Part shown: one piece after another, positions 9,453-18,714 of the stretch
How the letters are laid out: each line of letters begins with the position of its first letter
Numbering within the stretch: the stretch's first letter is position 1
Assembly (NCBI GenBank): GCA_041665285.1
Contig: JBAYJC010000002.1
Coordinates: 123,291 to 187,290 of the forward strand
From: JBAYJC01 sp041665285
Lineage (GTDB): Bacteria; Patescibacteriota; Patescibacteriia; 2-12-FULL-60-25
Reading direction: 5' to 3'
DNA: 64,000 nucleotides
The notes under the pieces: generated by a model
What the model saw: the letters and a program-made list of their open reading frames with translations, nothing else
Databases searched by the model: none
Told to the model about the DNA's origin: nothing
Program-made: the position numbers and the translations under genes

Positions 9453-10908
9453 AAAGCGTTTTGTTCTCGTGACAGGTGGCGCAGGATTTGTGGGAACGCA
9501 TCTGTGTCGTCGTTTGGTGCGCGATGGTTTTCGTGTGATTGTGCTGGATAATTATTTTACGGGTTCACGCGATAACCATGTAGAAGGCGTAGAGTATCGT
9601 GAAGGACATACGAAAGATATTGCGCGACTCGTTCCTGAAGATGTGGGCATGGTGTTTCACTTGGGGGAATATTCACGCGTGGAGAAAAGCCTAGAAGACC
9701 CGCCAACGCTCGTGTGGGATTTGAATATTGCCGGCACATTTGCTGTGCTGGAGTTTTGCCGTACACGCCATTGCAAAATGCTCTACGCAGGTTCTTCGAC
9801 CAAGTTTGGCGATCAAGGGGCCGCGCGTGATCTGACGCCTTATACGTGGATGAAGGCCGCGAATACGGAGCTCGTCCGTAATTATGGTTCTTGGTACGGA
9901 CTCTCATTTGCCATTACCTACTTTTACAATGTGTACGGTCCAGGTGAGATCAGCCATGGTCCATATTCAACACTGATCGGTATTTTTTCCGAAGAGTATC
10001 GTCAGGGACGGCCGCTCACCGTCGTATTGCCTGGTACGCAAAAACGCAACTTCACGCATGTGGATGATATTGTGGATGGTTTGATGCTGGTGGGAGAAAA
10101 AGGAGAAGGGGACGAGTTTGGCATTGGCGCAGAAGAATCGTATTCAGTGCAAGAAGTGGCAGAGATGTTTGGCGGAGATATCGTGACATTGCCTCCACGC
10201 AAAGGGAATCGCATGACATCAGAAGTGCGCGGGGATAAGGTTCGCGCGCTTGGCTGGAAACAGCGGCATACGCTCTCTACGTTTGTCCAGCAATTTAAGA
10301 AGGATGTGCCGCGTGGCGTTTCTGTTGGCCAGCGTATTCTTGTGTTTTCGACCACATTTGTGCCTGTGATCGGTCCTGCGGAAACAGCATTGCTCAAGCT
10401 GATGCGATTGATGCCTCAAACCCAGTTTGATGTTGTGACGACCGTGTTTTCTCCTGAAGCTCTTAAGACGCCATCACCACTAGTAAACGTGACTATCCAT
10501 CGTGTGGGATACGGTTCGAGATTGGATAAGTACCTTCTGCCATTTCTTGGCGCGAAAAAAGCGCGTGCGCTTGCCGCGAAAACATCGTATCTTTTCGGAT
10601 GGTCTATTATGGCAAGCTATGCAGGGCTTGCGGGAATGCTCTGGCGACGTTCCACGTCCACGCCGCTTTTGATTTCCCTGGCTGATCAATCGTTTGAACG
10701 GTTATCGTGGATCTATCGTCTATTATTGCGCGTGATGTTGAAGCGTGCGGATCAGGTTTCTGTGGCGACAGGCGCTCAAGAGCGCTATGCCTCGGGTCAG
10801 CTATCAACGCAACATCTTCTGGCGAATCAGCAGGGAGATGGGTTTGTGAATCAGGTGCGTTTTGTTTATAACGCCTTGCTTAAAGAGACGATGACAAAGT
10901 ATGAGTAA
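9445..10908 (+). CDS. NAD-dependent sugar epimerase/dehydratase fused to a GT4 acceptor half-domain
   Basis: 487 residues. Residues 1-~285 are an extended short-chain dehydrogenase: TGGAGFVGTHL at 10-20 binds NAD, and Y133-x3-K137 (YTWMK) is the catalytic pair, so it acts on a nucleotide sugar. Residues ~296-470 resemble the N-terminal half of the next gene: both have RIL-FSTT near their start, HRVG-G, DKYLLP and WS-MASY in the same order. The donor-binding half of a GT-B enzyme with its E-x7-E motif is absent, so this part cannot be a complete glycosyltransferase. ATG 9445 was chosen because it overlaps the asnB stop by 8 bases and gives the normal Rossmann start. It may be a product of tandem duplication and fusion, or a docking module for the neighbouring enzyme. 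Confidence 0.8.
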   Translation: MDKKRFVLVTGGAGFVGTHLCRRLVRDGFRVIVLDNYFTGSRDNHVEGVEYREGHTKDIARLVPEDVGMVFHLGEYSRVEKSLEDPPTLVWDLNIAGTFAVLEFCRTRHCKMLYAGSSTKFGDQGAARDLTPYTWMKAANTELVRNYGSWYGLSFAITYFYNVYGPGEISHGPYSTLIGIFSEEYRQGRPLTVVLPGTQKRNFTHVDDIVDGLMLVGEKGEGDEFGIGAEESYSVQEVAEMFGGDIVTLPPRKGNRMTSEVRGDKVRALGWKQRHTLSTFVQQFKKDVPRGVSVGQRILVFSTTFVPVIGPAETALLKLMRLMPQTQFDVVTTVFSPEALKTPSPLVNVTIHRVGYGSRLDKYLLPFLGAKKARALAAKTSYLFGWSIMASYAGLAGMLWRRSTSTPLLISLADQSFERLSWIYRLLLRVMLKRADQVSVATGAQERYASGQLSTQHLLANQQGDGFVNQVRFVYNALLKETMTKYE

Positions 10909-12037
10909 GCGTATCCTTATTTTTTCCACGACGTATTTCCCGCTTGTAGGCGGCGCGGAAGTTGCTATGAAAGAGGTCACGGACAGATTGCGCGACTATC
11001 GTTTTGAGATGATTTGCGCAAAAATCCAACCAGGCCTTTCTCGTGTCGAGTGTCTTGGAAATGTCACGGTTCATCGTGTTGGTTTTGGATGGAAAACGGA
11101 TAAGTATCTGTTGCCGATCTTCGGAACCTTACGCGCACTCACCTTGGGGAAATTTGATGCAGCTTGGTCGCTCATGGCGAGTTATGGCGGATTTGCCGCC
11201 CTCACATACACTTGGCTCAAACCACGGACACGTCTATTGCTGACGCTTCAGGAGGGGGATCCGTTGGAGCATTACGCAGAACGTGTGGGGCCGCTTCAAT
11301 TTTTGCACGCACGGATTTTTCAACGAGCAAACGCTGTGCAGGCTATCAGTCGTTTTCTTGCTACATGGGCAAAAGACATGGGATTTGCAGGCGTGCCCGA
11401 AGTAGTACCAAATGGAGTGGATATTGAGCGCTTTGCCAAGCGCATTGCTCCAGAAAAGCGTGCGGCATTACGACGTGTGTGGGGCGTGCTTGATGAGGAT
11501 GTGCTCCTCGTCACAGCGTCACGCCTCTCTAAAAAGAACGCGGTGGACGATCTGATTCGTGCATTGACCTATTTGCCCATGCAGGTGAAGGCGGTCATCG
11601 CTGGTGTTGGCGAAGACCATCAGGCACTGCTTGCGCTCACGAAAAAATTAGGGCTAGAGAATCGGGTCGTCTTTCTTGGACAACAGGGCCACGATGCATT
11701 GCCAGGTATTCTACAAGCCTGCGACATATTTGTGCGCGCATCCCTGTCTGAAGGGCTTGGGAACGCCTTTCTGGAAGCGCTTGTTGCGGGCCTTCCTATT
11801 GTGGGTACGCCGGTTGGGGGCATCCCTGATTTTTTGGTTGATGGTGAAACTGGCGTGTTTTGTCAGCCACGGAATCCATTATCGCTCGCTGAAGCAGTGA
11901 AGCGTCTTATAGAGGCTCCAGCATTGAGAGAGACGATCGTGCGCAAAGGCTCGCTCATGGTTCGTGAACAATACGCTTGGGAAGGCATTGCGGAGCGTAT
12001 CAATCGTCTGCTCATCCGTCTCACGACTTCTGTATGA
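10901..12037 (+). CDS. GT4 family glycosyltransferase
   Basis: 378 residues with both GT-B halves. PLVGGAEVAMKEV opens the acceptor domain, VVPNGVDIERF lies in the linker region, and EGLGNAFLEALVAGLP near residue 283 is the donor-domain E-x7-E motif. It overlaps the preceding fusion gene by 8 bases and the next gene by 4 (ATGA), which points to translational coupling. Its N-terminal half is the paralogue of the C-terminal module of the preceding protein. Confidence 0.88.
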   Translation: MSKRILIFSTTYFPLVGGAEVAMKEVTDRLRDYRFEMICAKIQPGLSRVECLGNVTVHRVGFGWKTDKYLLPIFGTLRALTLGKFDAAWSLMASYGGFAALTYTWLKPRTRLLLTLQEGDPLEHYAERVGPLQFLHARIFQRANAVQAISRFLATWAKDMGFAGVPEVVPNGVDIERFAKRIAPEKRAALRRVWGVLDEDVLLVTASRLSKKNAVDDLIRALTYLPMQVKAVIAGVGEDHQALLALTKKLGLENRVVFLGQQGHDALPGILQACDIFVRASLSEGLGNAFLEALVAGLPIVGTPVGGIPDFLVDGETGVFCQPRNPLSLAEAVKRLIEAPALRETIVRKGSLMVREQYAWEGIAERINRLLIRLTTSV

Positions 12038-12744
12038 AGATCTATTCCCGAGGCAATGCGGCAAAGCAGTGGATGCTTGAGCAGATACAGACGTCTGCAG
12101 AAGATCGTCCGTGGCGTATTTGTGATATTGGGTGTGGCTATGGTTCAATCTGGCCAGCGTTTTTACAGGATCATCCGCAGATGACGTATGTGGGAATAGA
12201 TACGGATACAAAAGAAATCGCACGGGCAAAAAAGGCCTTGGAAGGTATTCCTCTTGCGCAAGCGCTTGTGGCAGACGGTCAGGTCTTTCGCGCAGGTGCA
12301 GGGACGTTTGATGTGGTCACAGCTTTTTCTGCTCTTGAGCATGTCGTGCACCTTGAATCGTTTGTCCAGACCGTATTGTCTCTGCTTAAGCCGCATGGTC
12401 GTGCCTATTTGAATTATGATGCCGGACACTTTCGTTCCTCTGATGTGAAAGAGCGCATCATGGTTCCTGTGAGCCAGTTGCTTGCTCGTGTGGGCATAGA
12501 GGGGCCGTATATGAAAGAAGTCGATGACAAAAAATTGATGAAGCTTGTGGAACAGGCCGGAGGAAGGATTGTTGCGCGTAATAAGTTTAATCTGTCTGGC
12601 ATGAAGCGTGTGGTAAAAGGGGAGGTATCAGACGAAGTGTTGCGTGCATGGTTTGCTTTTGAAGAGCACATGAATACATTATTACCACCAGAAAAACTTG
12701 ATCCGGCTTTTTGGTCAACCGTACTTGTGGTGGAACGCGTATGA
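12034..12744 (+). CDS. Class I SAM-dependent methyltransferase
   Basis: 236 residues. Motif I is ICDIGCGYGSIWPAF near residue 28, the acidic end of strand beta2 is GIDTD, and FDVVTAFSALEHV is the Methyltransf_11/23 motif. The start overlaps the upstream stop (ATGA). Placed between two GT4 genes, it probably O-methylates a sugar of the glycan; the substrate is unknown. Confidence 0.85.
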   Translation: MKIYSRGNAAKQWMLEQIQTSAEDRPWRICDIGCGYGSIWPAFLQDHPQMTYVGIDTDTKEIARAKKALEGIPLAQALVADGQVFRAGAGTFDVVTAFSALEHVVHLESFVQTVLSLLKPHGRAYLNYDAGHFRSSDVKERIMVPVSQLLARVGIEGPYMKEVDDKKLMKLVEQAGGRIVARNKFNLSGMKRVVKGEVSDEVLRAWFAFEEHMNTLLPPEKLDPAFWSTVLVVERV

Positions 12745-13862
12745 AGATTGTTTTTGCTACGGGGATCTATCCTCCGGAACTTGGTGGTCCTGCGAGCTAC
12801 ACGCATGGCATGGCGCGTGCGTTTTGTGATCGAGGAGATCAAGTGGTGGTCGTGTGTTACGGTGATGAGAACACGGTGCGCGATGAGGGTTGGCCTGTAG
12901 AGGTTGTCTCGCGTTCTGGCGGCGTATTCATGCGCTATCTTCGCTATGCATATCATGTGTGGCAACAAGCGCGTCAGGCAGACGTGGTCTATGTGCAGGG
13001 ACCTGTTTCCGAAGGCGTCCCCGGGACACTCGGTGCGTGGATTGCGGGGAAAAAAACTGTGATGAAGATTGTGGGGGATTATGCATGGGAGATCTACCAG
13101 CAAACCACAAAAGAGCCAGATCTCCTTGATGAGTTTTTGCTCACGAGACATCGTGGGACGATTGGGCTTTTAGAGCGGCTGGAACGCATGACCGCACAAC
13201 GAGCGCAGGCGATCATTACACCGAGTCGGTATTTGAAGAGCGTGGTGGAACAATGGGGCATTGCTTCGGACCGCATCCATGTGATTTATAATGGCGTTGA
13301 TCCGCTCCCTGTGGTGGCTCCGCGTGAAGCATTGCGAGAGCGGTTCGGCGTGTTAGACAACCGTGTCTTGCTTACAGCGGTGCGTGCTGTCCCATGGAAA
13401 GGGGTCGATTTTTTGATCGATATTCTTGCGCAATTGCCGCCCCAGGTTCTTCTTGTGGTTGCGGGGGACGGTCCTTCACTTGAAGGATGGAAACAAAAGG
13501 CAAAGGCCTTGCATCTTGAGGATCGCGTGCGTTGGTTGGGGCGCGTAGACCGCAAGACGCTCACGGAATGGTATTCTTCTGCAGACGTGTTTCTTTTAGC
13601 GTCTGCGTACGAAGGATTCCCGCATGTGATTGCAGAGGCTGTGGCTGTAGGACTTCCGTGCTTTGTGACGGATAAGGCGGGTAACCCAGAGACCAAAGAG
13701 CTCTTTCCTCAACAGGTGACCGTATTACCGTATCGTGATGTGAATGGTTGGACAGAGGCTTTGCAGCAGCCGAGTACCCTGGCGCATCCGATGATAGGTC
13801 AGTCGTTTGTTGGTATGATGCAAGAAACCGATCGTGTGATCAAAACCGTATGCGTATCTTAA
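12741..13862 (+). CDS. GT4 family glycosyltransferase
   Basis: 373 residues. The N-terminus IYPPELGGPASY is the typical GT4 acceptor-domain loop, followed by VIYNGVDPLP and the donor E-x7-E motif EGFPHVIAEAVAVGLP near residue 289. ATGA overlap upstream; 13-base overlap downstream. Confidence 0.88.
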   Translation: MKIVFATGIYPPELGGPASYTHGMARAFCDRGDQVVVVCYGDENTVRDEGWPVEVVSRSGGVFMRYLRYAYHVWQQARQADVVYVQGPVSEGVPGTLGAWIAGKKTVMKIVGDYAWEIYQQTTKEPDLLDEFLLTRHRGTIGLLERLERMTAQRAQAIITPSRYLKSVVEQWGIASDRIHVIYNGVDPLPVVAPREALRERFGVLDNRVLLTAVRAVPWKGVDFLIDILAQLPPQVLLVVAGDGPSLEGWKQKAKALHLEDRVRWLGRVDRKTLTEWYSSADVFLLASAYEGFPHVIAEAVAVGLPCFVTDKAGNPETKELFPQQVTVLPYRDVNGWTEALQQPSTLAHPMIGQSFVGMMQETDRVIKTVCVS

Positions 13863-14890
13863 TGTTGAGTCGTGATGCCAGTGGCTTGGATCCTACGTCG
13901 CGTACATCAGGACGCTGGCGCGCGCTTCGTGATCGTGGGGTGGATGTAATGGTTTGTGTCTGGTCGTCTGAAAAAAGTGGATGGTCTGAACCAGGGCTTG
14001 ACGTGCGTGGGTCTGGGGGTTCACATCCGCTTCTCCGACTCTGGCGATTATGGCGTATGGCAACAAGAATCGTCTCGAGCGCGGATGTTGTGACGGCGCA
14101 AGATCCCTTTGAACTTGGTGTGATTGCGTATGTGATCACGCGCAGGACATCTGTGCCGTGGGAAGTGCAGGATCACGGAGGTTTTTTTGATGGAGAGCCT
14201 GCGGATGAGCCGCTCTGGCCTCTTCGTTCGCGTGTTGCCTGGTTTTTGGTGCGTCGTGCAGATCGCGTGCGAACTGTGAGCCCCAAGAGCGTGGCTTTCC
14301 TTGCGACGCAGGGGTTGTCTGCGCGCGTGTACTGGTTGCCTATTGCGGCAGATATGCGTTTTGCGGAAGTTATTCGTGTACCAGAGCCTCGGTTGATGGT
14401 GAGCGTCGGGCGTTTGGTCACCGTAAAACGTCATGATTTGTTACTGCGGGCTTTTGCTCTTCTGCAGAAACAAGAGCCACAGGCGCGGCTGGCGATTTTG
14501 GGCGATGGTCGCGAACGAGAGGCTCTGAAAACGCTTGCGCAAGAGTTAGACCTTGCAGAAGCAGTGACGTTTGCGTATCACGATGATCCGGCGCCTTGGC
14601 TTGCCCGTGCAGAATTGTTCGTGCTCCTCTCTTCCCATGAGGGTTGGGGAGTTGCCGCCGTGGAAGCGGCCATGGCAGGCGTGCCCGTGCTCATGACAGA
14701 TACGGGGTGTGCCGCCTGGCTCGCGGAACGTTCTTGTGCCACGGTGTTGCCTGTGTCTGTGACCCCTGAACAGGTGGCACAGGCAATCCAACGAGAGTGG
14801 CAGAGACCCACTTCAGAAGGGCGTTGGTGTACGACAACAACCCCAGAGGATATGGCAACCGCGCAAGTGGAGGCGTGGCAACAGCGATAA
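13850..14890 (+). CDS. GT4 family glycosyltransferase
   Basis: 346 residues. The donor domain shows VSVGRLVTVKRHDLLLRAF and the motif HEGWGVAAVEAAMAGVP near residue 261. The N-terminal domain is short and begins MRILMLSRDASGLDP. ATG 13850 lies inside the end of the upstream gene and begins the conserved strand; the longer upstream frame is out of context. Confidence 0.85.
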   Translation: MRILMLSRDASGLDPTSRTSGRWRALRDRGVDVMVCVWSSEKSGWSEPGLDVRGSGGSHPLLRLWRLWRMATRIVSSADVVTAQDPFELGVIAYVITRRTSVPWEVQDHGGFFDGEPADEPLWPLRSRVAWFLVRRADRVRTVSPKSVAFLATQGLSARVYWLPIAADMRFAEVIRVPEPRLMVSVGRLVTVKRHDLLLRAFALLQKQEPQARLAILGDGREREALKTLAQELDLAEAVTFAYHDDPAPWLARAELFVLLSSHEGWGVAAVEAAMAGVPVLMTDTGCAAWLAERSCATVLPVSVTPEQVAQAIQREWQRPTSEGRWCTTTTPEDMATAQVEAWQQR

Positions 14891-14904
14891 AATAAAACAA
14901 TACT

Positions 14905-15834
14905 ATGTTACTTTCTGTTATCATCCCTATTTTGAATGAGGAAGAGGTTCTTCCGGAGCTTCTCCGACGTCTTGCAGTTGCTTCTGCGGCCTGGGGAGAA
15001 TATGAGTTGATTTTTGTAGATGATGGAAGTCGCGATACCACGTTTCGTCTATTACGAGAGGCCGCAGAACAAAATCCACGCATCCGCGTGATAAAATTCG
15101 CACGAAATTTTGGGCACCAGATCGCGCTCTCTGCGGGTCTTGTGCATGCAAAGGGAGATGCCGTGGCCATGATTGATGGCGATTTGCAGGATCCACCAGA
15201 GTTTATTTCAGAGATGCTTGTAAAATGGCGAGAGGGGTTTCGGATTGTCTATGCTGTCCGTAAACACCGCAAGGAGCATCTCCTGAAACGCATGGCCTAC
15301 AAGGGATTCTATCGCTTGTTGCATGCACTTGCGACTATTGATATTCCATTGGATACCGGAGACTTTTCTCTTCTTGATCGTCGTGTGGTTGATTGCTTGA
15401 ATGCGCTTCCAGAGCATAATCGTTTCTTACGAGGACTGAGAGCCTGGTCTGGATTCTCATCGATTGGGATTCCTTATGAACGCGAAAGTCGTTTTGCGGG
15501 TGCACCAAAATACACCATGCGTAAATTATTTCGCTTGGCACTGGATGGGATCATTGGGTTTTCCATTATCCCTTTGAAACTTTCTACCTATCTCGGTTTT
15601 CTTATTGCGGGCATAAGTTTTATCGCGGGTATTGTCCTTGTGGTGATGAAGTTTACGGTAGGTATTTCGTTGCTCGGGTGGACATCGCTCATGGTCGCGC
15701 TTTTCTTTCTCGGAGGGATTCAACTGCTTGTGCTTGGTATTATTGGAGAATATCTTGGTCGTATGTTTATAGAAGCGCAGAATAGACCTCTGTATATTGT
15801 GGAGGAAACGTGCGGTTTTCCGACAAAAATATGA
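14905..15834 (+). CDS. GT2 polyprenyl-phosphate glycosyltransferase (GtrB/ArnC/DPMS-like)
   Basis: 309 residues. The GT2 domain has VIIPILNEEEVLPELL, FVDDGSRDTT and the metal-binding region MIDGDLQDPP; two hydrophobic segments at about residues 225-290 end in GIIGEYLGRMF, typical of GtrB/ArnC enzymes that load a sugar onto undecaprenyl phosphate. Such a lipid-linked monosaccharide would be the donor for a membrane transferase such as the GT39/83-like protein at 40995-42425. That link is inference. Confidence 0.88.
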   Translation: MLLSVIIPILNEEEVLPELLRRLAVASAAWGEYELIFVDDGSRDTTFRLLREAAEQNPRIRVIKFARNFGHQIALSAGLVHAKGDAVAMIDGDLQDPPEFISEMLVKWREGFRIVYAVRKHRKEHLLKRMAYKGFYRLLHALATIDIPLDTGDFSLLDRRVVDCLNALPEHNRFLRGLRAWSGFSSIGIPYERESRFAGAPKYTMRKLFRLALDGIIGFSIIPLKLSTYLGFLIAGISFIAGIVLVVMKFTVGISLLGWTSLMVALFFLGGIQLLVLGIIGEYLGRMFIEAQNRPLYIVEETCGFPTKI

Positions 15835-16574
15835 ATCACGAAGGACAACAATTCTATTATAATCAAGGGAAGACGTATTGGTGGATTCGGAGTAAATATG
15901 ACGTGGTACTCTCCTTGATCGAGCGATTTTGCGCGGAGAACATTCGTGCAAGAGCCACTTCATTTACGATCCTAGATGTTGGGTGTGGGCCGGGAAATAT
16001 TTTGGACTGGCTCAAGGAATATGGTCGGGTGATAGGCAATGATACGTCTGAAGAGGCGCGTGATTTTGTGAAGCAACGCGGTATGGAGACTGTGGACGGC
16101 GATATTGCGGGCAAGGGTATTCCTTTACCGGATGGTTCTTGCGCCTTGATTACGATGATCGATGCTCTTGAACATATGGAGGATGACCGTCGTGCACTTG
16201 TGGAAGTCAAACGCCTTTTGCGCGACAAGGGCCAAGTCGTTATTACCGTGCCTGCGTATATGGCCCTGTGGGGAGCGCATGATGTGAAGTACGGCCATTA
16301 TCGACGCTACGTGCGTTCAGAGCTGGTGAAGAAGCTTCAAGAGGCAGGGTTTCTTGTGGAAAAGGCAACGTATATTCAGCCATTATTTCTTCCAGTGATG
16401 TACGTATTCCGTGCGTTTAAGCGCTGGCGCAAGCAAGAAACAGATGATTTTGTGTCAGTGCCTCCTTGGTTGAATGGGATGCTGTTGCGTGTACTTGCGT
16501 CAGAGCGACACTGGCTACGCTTTCTCTCGTTTCCGTTTGGTCCAACCATGATTGTGATTGCTCGCAAGCCGTGA
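15831..16574 (+). CDS. Class I SAM-dependent methyltransferase
   Basis: 247 residues. Motif I ILDVGCGPGNILDWL near residue 47 and MIDALEHMEDD later are typical of Methyltransf_11/23. The start codon shares ATGA with the GT2 stop. The N-terminal HEGQQFYYNQGKTYWW precedes the Rossmann fold. It closes the first run of coupled genes; the next gene has its own promoter-like sequence. Confidence 0.85.
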   Translation: MNHEGQQFYYNQGKTYWWIRSKYDVVLSLIERFCAENIRARATSFTILDVGCGPGNILDWLKEYGRVIGNDTSEEARDFVKQRGMETVDGDIAGKGIPLPDGSCALITMIDALEHMEDDRRALVEVKRLLRDKGQVVITVPAYMALWGAHDVKYGHYRRYVRSELVKKLQEAGFLVEKATYIQPLFLPVMYVFRAFKRWRKQETDDFVSVPPWLNGMLLRVLASERHWLRFLSFPFGPTMIVIARKP

Positions 16575-16576
16575 TA

Positions 16577-16606
16577 TTGGCATTTTGAAGGGTCAGCTGA
16601 TACAGT
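16577..16606 (+). promoter_or_regulatory. Likely leaderless promoter of the 2-epimerase gene
   Basis: TTGGCA (5/6), an 18-base spacer and TACAGT (4/6) would start RNA at about the ATG at 16614. Confidence 0.45.
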
Positions 16607-16613
16607 TTTGCCT

Positions 16614-17690
16614 ATGAAACACGTGGCACTCTTGGCCGGTACGCGGCCCAATTTCATGAAAATCGCGCCTCTGCAAAAGGCGTTGGTTGCGCATGGCGTC
16701 ACGGTGACATTGATTCATACGGGCCAGCACTATGATGCGAACATGTCAGATGTATTCTTTCAGGAATTGCAGATTCCAGCCCCTGACGTGCATCTTGGGG
16801 TAGGGCCAGGAGATCGTGTTGTGCAAACAAAAAAGATCGTGGAAGGTCTGTTGCCTGTGCTCCGTGAGCGCGAGGTGTCTGCCATCGTAGTTGTCGGTGA
16901 TGTGACGTCTACGGCCGCAGGAGCCATGGCAGGCGTGATCGCAGGCGTGCCGGTGATCCATGTTGAGGCGGGTCTGCGTAGCTTTAATTGGCGCATGCCA
17001 GAAGAGTTGAATCGGATGATAGCAGATCATCATTCTGCGCAGTTGTTTGTGACAGAGGCATCGGGCCTCACGCATCTGAAGAGTGAGCACATTCCTGACG
17101 AGCGTGTGCATTTTGTGGGGAATGTGATGATTGATTGCCTGCGCTCTGTTGAGCCTCTCTCTGACCGTTCAACCGTGCTTGCGGAGTTGGGCTTGTCGCC
17201 AAAGCGCTATGGCGTTGTCACGCTTCATCGTCCGGAAAACGTGGATGATCCGATCGTGTTGTCGCAGTTATGGAGTGCGCTTTGTCAGGTGAGTGAACGA
17301 TTGCCCCTTGTTTTTCCGGTGCATCCGCGTACAAAACAGCGTTTTGCGGATCTTCAGCAAGAACACGCTTCAGCGATCAAGCTCATAGATCCTGTTGGGT
17401 ATATTGAAATGGTTGCTCTCATGAAACAGGCGACCTGTATTTTGACAGACTCTGGAGGTTTGCAAGAAGAGGCAACGGCGCTTGGCGTGCCGTGTCTCAC
17501 GATGCGTACGGAGACAGAGCGCCCGAGCACGATCGAGATCGGCACCAATGAGATGGTGGGGTTGGATCCTGCACGTATTTTAGATGGTGTGGATCGTGTG
17601 TTGAAGGGCGAGTGGAAGAAGGGGGCGTTGCCTCCATTATGGGACGGACATGCCGCAGAACGGATCGCAGATATGATCGCCAAATTATGA
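16614..17690 (+). CDS. wecB: UDP-N-acetylglucosamine 2-epimerase (non-hydrolysing)
   Basis: 358 residues, the normal WecB/MnaA length. Family motifs are LAGTRPNFMKIAPL, HTGQHYDANMS, GDVTSTAAGAMAG, HVEAGLRSFNWRMPEE, TLHRPENVD and LTDSGGLQEEATALGVP. It interconverts UDP-GlcNAc and UDP-ManNAc in the cytoplasm, supplying ManNAc-type donors. The first ATG after the promoter is used; a TTG two codons earlier is possible. A 4-base overlap couples it to the next gene. Confidence 0.92.
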   Translation: MKHVALLAGTRPNFMKIAPLQKALVAHGVTVTLIHTGQHYDANMSDVFFQELQIPAPDVHLGVGPGDRVVQTKKIVEGLLPVLREREVSAIVVVGDVTSTAAGAMAGVIAGVPVIHVEAGLRSFNWRMPEELNRMIADHHSAQLFVTEASGLTHLKSEHIPDERVHFVGNVMIDCLRSVEPLSDRSTVLAELGLSPKRYGVVTLHRPENVDDPIVLSQLWSALCQVSERLPLVFPVHPRTKQRFADLQQEHASAIKLIDPVGYIEMVALMKQATCILTDSGGLQEEATALGVPCLTMRTETERPSTIEIGTNEMVGLDPARILDGVDRVLKGEWKKGALPPLWDGHAAERIADMIAKL

Positions 17691-18712
17691 CACGCCAACG
17701 TTTACTTTTTATTACGCCAAAGATTCACGAACGTGATGATGATTTTGCGTTTACATCATTGTGGGCACGTGCCTTTGCGAATGCGGGATTTGACGTGACA
17801 GTCATTTGTACAGAAAAGCGTGAACACTCTTTGCCGTTTCCTGTATATTCGCTCGGACGTGAAGAAGGCCTTCCGCGTTGGCGGCAGTTTTTGCGACTCC
17901 AGAAACTTCTCATGACCCTCAAATACGATCGCGTGTTTGTCCACATGAGCGCCGTGTATCTTGCTTCTGGCGCTTGGTGGTGGGCTCTGCGTCGCATTCC
18001 GACCTATCTGTGGTACACGCATTACACAAAACCTTGGTATCTCACATTGGGGGCCCCTGTAGTCAAGCGCATGTTTGCGGCCATGTCCGCGAGCTTGCCG
18101 CAATTCGACGGCGACCCTCGTAAAATCGTGACGGGCCACGGCATTGATACAGATTTTTGGAATGTCCCTGCTGTGCCAGAAGAGGAACGTGAACCAGCAA
18201 CGCATCTTTTGGCAGTCCACCGCATCTCGCAATCGAAGCGTTTGCATCTGGTCTTGCGCGCACTGGCTCTTCTTCCAAAGGAATATACGCTGACGCACTA
18301 TGGTCGCCCTCAGGATCCGCGGTATGACCCTGCGTATGAGCAGGAAATACGCTCACTCATCAACTCGCCGGAGCTTGTTGGTCGTGTTCGCTTGATGGGC
18401 GCAGTGCCTATGCCAGAATTACGGGCGATTTCTCCGCGCTATCGTGTGGTAATCAACATGGTTCCCAAAACCATTGATAAGAGCGTGTTAGAGGCAATGT
18501 ATTGTGGCTGCACGCCTGTAATCGCGCGTGATCACGCAGAGGCGATCGGCTATCCAGATGCACCAAAGAGTGAGGATCCAAAGGATATTGCAGATTTTAT
18601 TCTGCACCTTCAACTCAAATCACGAGAGGAGCTTCGTCAAATTATTGATGAAAAACATAGTCTACCAGCGCTTGTCGAACGCATGGCGGTGTATATTCGT
18701 GCGGGAAACTAA
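17687..18712 (+). CDS. GT4-like glycosyltransferase
   Basis: 341 residues. Signs of a GT-B fold are SLWARAFANAGFDVTVI at the N-terminus, GHGIDTDFW in the middle and a donor-domain stretch ending VINMVPKTIDKSVLEAMYCG. The E-x7-E motif is reduced to DKSVLEAMYCG, so it is a divergent GT4. It begins inside the wecB stop (ATGA) and ends two bases before the second asnB. Confidence 0.75.
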   Translation: MTRQRLLFITPKIHERDDDFAFTSLWARAFANAGFDVTVICTEKREHSLPFPVYSLGREEGLPRWRQFLRLQKLLMTLKYDRVFVHMSAVYLASGAWWWALRRIPTYLWYTHYTKPWYLTLGAPVVKRMFAAMSASLPQFDGDPRKIVTGHGIDTDFWNVPAVPEEEREPATHLLAVHRISQSKRLHLVLRALALLPKEYTLTHYGRPQDPRYDPAYEQEIRSLINSPELVGRVRLMGAVPMPELRAISPRYRVVINMVPKTIDKSVLEAMYCGCTPVIARDHAEAIGYPDAPKSEDPKDIADFILHLQLKSREELRQIIDEKHSLPALVERMAVYIRAGN

Positions 18713-18714
18713 GT

